In this document: in pieces, positions 6,298 through 11,116 of the stretch | Layout of the letters: each line of letters starts with the position of its first letter | Numbering within the stretch: position 1 is the first letter of the stretch | DNA from: Methanomassiliicoccales archaeon | Lineage (GTDB): Archaea; Thermoplasmatota; Thermoplasmata; Sysuiplasmatales; Sysuiplasmataceae | Direction: 5' to 3' | DNA length: 11,116 nt | Assembly: GCA_027365715.1 (NCBI GenBank) | Contig: DAHXLZ010000156.1 | Span: 1-11,116, forward strand | Position numbers and translations under genes: made by a program | Notes under the pieces: generated by a model | What the model was told of the DNA's origin: nothing | Database searches by the model: none | The model's input: the letters and a program-made list of their open reading frames with translations, nothing else

Positions 6298-9200
6298 CTA
6301 TTTCTTTCTCCTCCTACCATAGATGAAGCCTGCAGATGCACAGATTGCTGACAGGGACGCAATAACGGCAATTGTCAACGGCTGCATGATGTATCTGATC
6401 GCGGCAGATGTCTGATTTGAGGAGGTTTGTGCATTCAGTGAGGAGAGCTGTGCTCTCAGATAAGCGATCTGGCTGTTCAGATTATAAACCGTACGGTTGC
6501 CAGATCCGACCATTCCCGCAAGTGAACTGACCATTCCGCTCAGATTTGAAATCTCGGCGGCTACAGAGCCCGTCTGCTCCTTCACCAGAACTTGTGTGGT
6601 GTTGCCTGCCTTGATTTCAGCGCGTATGCCTGTGAGTTTGTTCTCTGTATTTGTTATGCCGCTCTCTATCTTTGAAATCAGTTCCAGTTCCGTTTCAATC
6701 CTCAGCTGATTGTTGTCCAGATAGAAATTGAGGCTGGAGGATGACCTCACACCTGAGGGTGTGACCACCACAAACGAGACAGTGTAATTGCCGTCAGGGA
6801 GTTCAGTCGTGTTCCATGCAAAAGATCCGTTCAGTGGAAGGCCGACAGCCAGCACCATCGACGCAGATGAAGTGTTGGCGGTAATTTCGGCGGAAGATCC
6901 AGCAGGGGCGTCCGAAGTCCTGTAAGACAGCAACACATTACCGCTTGCATTAGAACTGCTGGCTGTTGTAAGCTTCGTTACAGGCTGAATGGCAGCGCCA
7001 TTCAATATCTTTGAGGAAAAGAACCATTGAATGGGATCCTGAGAGGAACTGACGACAACCCTGAATGATCCCGCACTGAAAGCTGTCTCCTCCTCGACGT
7101 TGGCTCCTGTTGCAAGCACTGTCAGGTTAACAGTTTCTGAACTCGTTCCTGCAACATTGAAAGAAAACGGGATTACACCGTTGGACACATTGCTCTCCTT
7201 AATTCCTCCGTAAACCTGAGTATCCTGCAAAAATGACTGATTGTAGTAGTGATCTGTTCCCTGAAGACCGATGCTTATGTTTGAAACATATTTCATATCA
7301 TTGAAGGTTATGTTGCCTTCCAGCACACCTGTTCTGATATCAACATGCGCGCTGACGAAATATGAGCCTGCCTGCGGCTCAACGAAGGCGGTTAGCACAT
7401 TGGACAGCATTCCCTGATATTCAGCCTGAAGGAGAAATACCTGAGTGGGAAGAGGACCACCATTGGTTGAAATCATTGCATTGGTCCAGAAATCGGCGCT
7501 TCCCCTGAGATCTGTGATGAACGTGCCGATTATTGAGCCTGCCTGATAACTTGACTGATTCAGATACGGATCCATCTGGGAGTAGTTTACTGCAACGGCC
7601 GTTTCCTTTACGATTGCACCGTCCACAGGCTGGCCGTTCAGGGTCACGACCGCAGGATACATGGACATGTATTGGCCGGGCTGAGCCAGTGTGAACATGG
7701 GAACATTAACCTGCCCTGTTTCAAAGCTGCCGTAAACATCAGAGGCACCGATGACAAGCGTGCCGGAAGCGGGCTTCGGCACCACTGAATAAAACTGGAA
7801 TGACCAGTTACTTCCCGCAGAAATATAGAAACTTGCGAACTCCGGCGGCTCAGCGGATGTTGCAACAGCATATTCCGGCATGTAGCTGAAAGAAAGGTTG
7901 CTTGAATTCAGTGTGATGTAGGATATCTGACCACCACCATACACACCGCTGTTTGATCCGCCGCTGTACGCCCTGACGGTTATGTTTCCCGACAGCCTGT
8001 AGGCGGAATGCACCACGAAATGATATGAGACTCCGCCGCTGAGAGAATTGAACGGAACGTAACCACCTGACGCATTGCTTACCTCTATCATCAGCGGTTC
8101 CCTGATCAATCCGACGCCGGAGGGCATTCCATAACCGGTGAGGTAGGAAGTGATTGCCGTCATATTGATCATTCCCAGCCCCTGGAGAAAATTCCATCCG
8201 GTGCCCGCAGGATTTCCAAGAGAGGCAAACCATTCCGGAAGAAGGGGATCAGATGGAAGGTTTATTGAATAATTGTAAAGCAGCCAGCTTTCAGAATTGG
8301 CATAGTATGTGTCAAAATCTGCCGATCTTGTGTCCATCGCAATGTATGGTTTCGGAGCCGAGGGATTGTTCATTGCCTGGTATGTACTGTGAATATCAAA
8401 GAGGAGAGGGTTGATATCGCCAAGGCCCGCAATGCCCTTGGTCAGATTAACCTGCTCTTCAATGAGCGCCCATTCGCCAGCAGTTATCGGCGTGGCAAAC
8501 GACGTCCCGCCGTAAAACATCTCCCAGCCATTTAAGTAAACCGTCATGTTGAACGCCGCGGCTCCGGCTATAACCGGGTCGAGTCTGGCACCTGAGGAAT
8601 AGGTGTCAAGGGCGTTCTGCCACCACGGCTGGGGCGAGCTCATTGACTGGCCAAAACCCCCGCCAATGAAACCGCCGAAGCTGGGGTAATACCAGTATGA
8701 GAAACTTGACATGCCTGTAGCGTTCGCCATTTCAAGTGTCAGATTCCTGCCACCCACGTTGAACCCTGTGTAAACACCTGTATCAGGGAATGCGACTCCG
8801 CCGGATGAAGCAGTAAGCTGTCCCCCGCCTACAGATATTGAGCCGTTCGCTATTGCCGGAATATCCGCACCGGCAGCAGTTCCGTCACTCCCGTAGTCTC
8901 CGGAAGCAAAGAAATTTGTCACACCTTCGAGTGCAAGTTCTTCGAGCAGACTGTTTTCAACTGTCAGATACATCGGTGAGCCGAGGCTGACCGTGGAATA
9001 TTCGCTTCCACCGTAGGAGTTGCTCGTTATGCTTACTGAAGTGGTTGCGTTGGCAAATGTAACGAGGTTCTGGGCTATGTATGAATATGCATAATCGAAA
9101 AGAGAAAGGGACGGGGAGGGTATGCCAATGAGATCTATATGAGCCTCGGGTGCCATTGTTGCAAGGTATTCAAGGTCAAGGGCTGTCTCAATCGTCCAGC

Positions 9201-10350
9201 TATAGTTTAGTCCGCTGGATACTGTGGCGCCGAGCAGCGGAATTTGTGTGAGGCGATTCAGTATCTGATTGGGATTGTGAAAGACTATCGAGGAGAAATT
9301 GCTGACCACCGTAGCATTGAGAAGACCGACCTCAATCAGGGCTACCGTGACATTCTGCCCCAAGTCGGGAAGATGCTCGAATGCGGATTTGCCGCTCCAG
9401 AGATTGCTGGCACCAGTTATTGCAGGCATCGAACCCGGGAAGAGAAGCTGGTAGTTTGAATTGCCGAAACCGAGCGAAGAGGATTCGCTTGAATTGAGGT
9501 ACCCATACGTTCCGTTGAGATAGTAAAGGGATGAGGATTGAGAGGCAAACGTTGCGCCGGGAGGGACGGACAGCTGGGATGTATTAAGATTCTTCCCGGG
9601 GTAAAAATTGCCCGGTAGTGAAACTGACGGCTGAAGATAGAAACCGCTCAGTCCTGCAACTCCGGAGACCAATCCGGAGATACCGTAAGGGAGGTACGAA
9701 GGCTCAACGCTTGCATAGAACCGAATTTCGCTTATATTTCCCGGGATGCCGCTGGAAGGGCCGAAAATAGGTTGCCACACGCCGTCCGAATCATAGGCCA
9801 TCTCAAAAGTACCGATCTTTGTATGGAAAGCGCTGTCGATTTCCGAAACATTACCCCCGACGGTAAGACTGATTCTGGTGCTGTCCGGAAATACCTTGAG
9901 CCCGAAGGACGAGAAGTAACTGGCAATGTGCTGATATGAAGTCGGTGATATTCCGTAAATTCCTGATATCTGCGAAGGGGACAGTTTTGTTCCATAGACT
10001 GGATTGGCAGGGTTGCTCAAATTCGTGAGCTCCCTGGAAAGGGAGCCCGAGGAACTGAGCGACAGCGTGATGTATATAACCTGGTTCCAGCCGGGGCTGG
10101 CATTGCCTGCTGGAAATATAGTGATTCCACCCTGGGTCAGGCTTGTATTGAGAGTTGAAGAAGAAGGCGCAATCTGGACGAGTTGCTGCGGTCTGTAAAA
10201 CTGGCCATTGTTTGTGATATGCGTATCAGGATGATGAGATATCTGACTTGCATTGAATGATGAAGAGAAGAGCGCGACCGTGATGATCAGGAGCGCAATA
10301 GCACACGAAGCAAACTTTTCATTCCAGGTCATTCTGAATTCCACCTTCAT
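6298..10350 (-). CDS. S53 sedolisin/kumamolisin-type acid protease, surface-anchored
   Basis: A very large secreted serine-carboxyl peptidase. Positions count from an in-frame TTG at 10368 (1356 residues). The chosen start is ATG at 10350 (residue 7, GGAGG 11 nt upstream); ATG at 10332 is also possible. Signal peptide about 18-40; pro-kumamolisin activation domain about 90-225; catalytic domain about 310-745. Catalytic Glu394 and Asp398 lie in IETALDLEYLATMAPEA, the oxyanion Asp491 in ASGDYGSDG, and the nucleophile Ser623 in GGTSFATP. The calcium-site Asp658-Ile659 is present and the later GW-D of the family reads GWN (724-726). About 745-1222 is beta-rich, with an Ig-like end. Residues 1224-1320 are heptad-like, probably a coiled-coil stalk; membrane anchor about 1330-1350, then RRRKK. 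Typical relatives are half this length and soluble. Many N-x-S/T sequons suggest glycosylation. Convergent with the second TasA-like gene. Confidence 0.93.
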   Translation of the reverse strand: MKVEFRMTWNEKFASCAIALLIITVALFSSSFNASQISHHPDTHITNNGQFYRPQQLVQIAPSSSTLNTSLTQGGITIFPAGNASPGWNQVIYITLSLSSSGSLSRELTNLSNPANPVYGTKLSPSQISGIYGISPTSYQHIASYFSSFGLKVFPDSTRISLTVGGNVSEIDSAFHTKIGTFEMAYDSDGVWQPIFGPSSGIPGNISEIRFYASVEPSYLPYGISGLVSGVAGLSGFYLQPSVSLPGNFYPGKNLNTSQLSVPPGATFASQSSSLYYLNGTYGYLNSSESSSLGFGNSNYQLLFPGSMPAITGASNLWSGKSAFEHLPDLGQNVTVALIEVGLLNATVVSNFSSIVFHNPNQILNRLTQIPLLGATVSSGLNYSWTIETALDLEYLATMAPEAHIDLIGIPSPSLSLFDYAYSYIAQNLVTFANATTSVSITSNSYGGSEYSTVSLGSPMYLTVENSLLEELALEGVTNFFASGDYGSDGTAAGADIPAIANGSISVGGGQLTASSGGVAFPDTGVYTGFNVGGRNLTLEMANATGMSSFSYWYYPSFGGFIGGGFGQSMSSPQPWWQNALDTYSSGARLDPVIAGAAAFNMTVYLNGWEMFYGGTSFATPITAGEWALIEEQVNLTKGIAGLGDINPLLFDIHSTYQAMNNPSAPKPYIAMDTRSADFDTYYANSESWLLYNYSINLPSDPLLPEWFASLGNPAGTGWNFLQGLGMINMTAITSYLTGYGMPSGVGLIREPLMIEVSNASGGYVPFNSLSGGVSYHFVVHSAYRLSGNITVRAYSGGSNSGVYGGGQISYITLNSSNLSFSYMPEYAVATSAEPPEFASFYISAGSNWSFQFYSVVPKPASGTLVIGASDVYGSFETGQVNVPMFTLAQPGQYMSMYPAVVTLNGQPVDGAIVKETAVAVNYSQMDPYLNQSSYQAGSIIGTFITDLRGSADFWTNAMISTNGGPLPTQVFLLQAEYQGMLSNVLTAFVEPQAGSYFVSAHVDIRTGVLEGNITFNDMKYVSNISIGLQGTDHYYNQSFLQDTQVYGGIKESNVSNGVIPFSFNVAGTSSETVNLTVLATGANVEEETAFSAGSFRVVVSSSQDPIQWFFSSKILNGAAIQPVTKLTTASSSNASGNVLLSYRTSDAPAGSSAEITANTSSASMVLAVGLPLNGSFAWNTTELPDGNYTVSFVVVTPSGVRSSSSLNFYLDNNQLRIETELELISKIESGITNTENKLTGIRAEIKAGNTTQVLVKEQTGSVAAEISNLSGMVSSLAGMVGSGNRTVYNLNSQIAYLRAQLSSLNAQTSSNQTSAAIRYIMQPLTIAVIASLSAICASAGFIYGRRRKK

Positions 10351-10411
10351 TAATCCGGCAGCCTCCAATCATTACAGTTGGGCGATAGAATACACCAACG
10401 GACCCACCTGT
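10316..10411. repeat. Left arm of 96-bp perfect inverted repeat
   Basis: Every base of 10316-10411 is the reverse complement of 11021-11116. The arm covers the protease gene from its first codons to 61 nt upstream of the ATG at 10350. The inner limit is real (G at 10412 against A at 11020); the outer limit is only the window end, so the true arm may be longer. Confidence 0.97.
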
Positions 10412-11020
10412 GAGGAAACATTCTGTCTAATCTTTGAATTCTCCTAATTAAAACTTTATATTTCAGATGATCAGGTTGATATTCGGCTGTGAGGCATGCT
10501 GGGATTATCGCGATACATTCCGGATTCCAAATGAACCCTCACTTCGCTTGTTACTGCGGCAGGTTCCCCTTGGAGCTGTCTTCCTTTGTAAGCCCACCAG
10601 GCACTCAATGGTGCAGTCCGTAATGGCCGGCTGCCATAATCGCCTTTTCCAAGCTGCTTTCGGTGCCAATTGGCTTGAGCCTGGTGGCCTTCCCTCTATG
10701 CCGTCGCCCTGAGAACCCCGGATGTCTGTTCAGTGAGGACGTCGGGATGGGTCATGGGCCCTAATGCCGTGCAAACGCTTCCCCGGGCTGGACAGGAATG
10801 CCCTTAACCCCGGTTCTGTGCCTCGTGCTTCATACAATATGCACCACACTCCCTTATCACTTGGCAACTGCCCGACAAACTGGCAGCCGGCGCAACGAAA
10901 TACGGATGTAGCCTCATCATGGCAACAACCCCCACTTGTGTCCGTGTGTAAACGGATTTTAGATCAGATATGCTAAGAATGTGATTCGGATTAGTCGACT
11001 TGTCGGCTTGACCGACTGAA
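10412..11020. other. 609-bp spacer between inverted-repeat arms, no convincing gene
   Basis: Open frames here do not exceed about 80 codons on either strand, none has a ribosome binding site, and frames are open on both strands at once, so I call no gene. Its left edge holds the TATA-like box of the minus-strand protease. The centre has several short hairpins: GCAC/GTGC (10601-10614), ATGGC-CGGCT-GCCAT (10623-10637), CAAGC/GCTTG (10650-10677). Next to the right arm is GTCGG-CTTGA-CCGAC (11002-11016). These could belong to a structured RNA or be chance. I found no match to tRNA, SRP RNA or RNase P RNA signatures. It may also be a decayed gene fragment. Confidence 0.6.
10454..10464 (-). promoter_or_regulatory. 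TATA-like box for the protease gene
   Basis: On the minus strand GAAATATAAAG is a good archaeal TATA box with a purine-rich BRE-like start. It predicts transcription near 10430 and an 80-nt leader that runs through the left repeat arm. It sits in the spacer, 43 nt outside the arm. The mirror position on the other side (near 10972) reads GATATGCTAAG, a poorer match. Confidence 0.55.
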
Positions 11021-11116
11021 ACAGGTGGGTCCGTTGGTGTATTCTATCGCCCAACTGTAATGATTGGAGGCTGCCGGATTAATGAAGGTGGAATTCAGAA
11101 TGACCTGGAATGAAAA
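11021..11116. repeat. Right arm of 96-bp perfect inverted repeat
   Basis: Exact reverse complement of 10316-10411, ending at the last base of the window. It repeats the leader, the GGAGG, and the first codons of the protease gene in the opposite direction. Confidence 0.97.
11082..11116 (+). CDS. 5' end of a possible second protease copy, cut by window end
   Basis: The right arm contains the same ATG and GGAGG as the minus-strand protease and reads MKVEFRMTWNE before the window ends. If the sequence is genuine, a paralogous S53 protease starts here and runs outward, divergent from the first. Only 35 nt are visible, all inside the repeat, so nothing shows whether the gene continues, differs or is complete. 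Confidence 0.4.
   Translation, partial: MKVEFRMTWNE

Noticed and set aside
7644..8233. Overlapping open frames on the minus strand inside the protease gene
   Set aside because: Shadows of the 1356-residue protease frame; no independent start signals.
10412..10420. GAGGAAACA, resembling a conserved RNase P RNA block
   Set aside because: None of the other conserved RNase P RNA blocks is found nearby; a short match alone is not evidence.
10522..10538. GGATTCC...GAACCC on the plus strand, recalling a tRNA T-arm on the minus strand
   Set aside because: Loop length is wrong and no acceptor, D or anticodon arms can be built around it.
10467..10976. Open frames of 70-81 codons in the spacer (10467-10712 and 10764-10976) and a cysteine-containing frame on the opposite strand
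   Set aside because: Open on both strands at once, no ribosome binding sites, no domain or signal recognised, unlike the clear genes elsewhere.
1..11116. CRISPR array, rRNA or tRNA genes
   Set aside because: No regularly spaced repeats and no recognisable rRNA or tRNA sequence on either strand.

Overview
The window reads as archaeal, most likely from an acidophilic member of the Thermoplasmata. The evidence is: a signal peptidase I with the archaeal/ER Ser-His catalytic pattern in place of Ser-Lys; an archaeal-type (ArnR1/HTH_45-like) winged-helix regulator; a protein with DUF5305 architecture; TATA-like boxes about 25 nt upstream of starts, including one apparently leaderless gene; and a giant secreted S53 (sedolisin/kumamolisin) protease, a family that works at low pH. 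The lineage is inferred from gene content; no marker gene is present. Both ends of the window lie in repeated sequence (an IS256-type transposase on the left, a 96-bp inverted repeat on the right), so it may be a complete contig broken at repeats.

Layout. 1-737: 3' part of an IS256-family transposase, cut by the window edge and broken by a frameshift near 340. 738-1158: AT-rich non-coding stretch with a TATA-like box and an 8+8-bp dyad. 1159-1419 (+): small winged-helix regulator. 1579-2640 (+): DUF5305-type bitopic membrane protein. 2718-3272 and 3269-4483 (-): two genes overlapping by 4 bp, a polytopic signal peptidase I with about eight extra N-terminal membrane segments and an unrecognised small membrane protein. 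4635-5300 and 5528-6172 (+): two paralogous, secreted, cysteine-free, beta-rich proteins with a TasA/camelysin/AbpA-like N-terminus. 6298-10350 (-): S53 protease with a C-terminal coiled coil and membrane anchor. 10316-10411 and 11021-11116: perfect inverted repeat carrying the 5' end of the protease gene in both orientations, around a 609-bp spacer without a convincing gene.

Working model. Positions 1159-6172 look like one extracellular-fibre locus: two TasA/AbpA-like pilins, a dedicated SipW-like signal peptidase transcribed divergently from them, a DUF5305 accessory protein, an unknown membrane partner and a local regulator. TasA forms Bacillus biofilm fibres after SipW processing, and AbpA forms the archaeal bundling pili of Pyrobaculum, so a Thermoplasmata counterpart is the main proposal. 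The adjacent acid protease is a surface-anchored enzyme that could act on the same surface layer. The inverted repeat at its promoter suggests a divergent second protease copy, an invertible promoter segment, or an assembly/amplification artefact; the window alone cannot decide.
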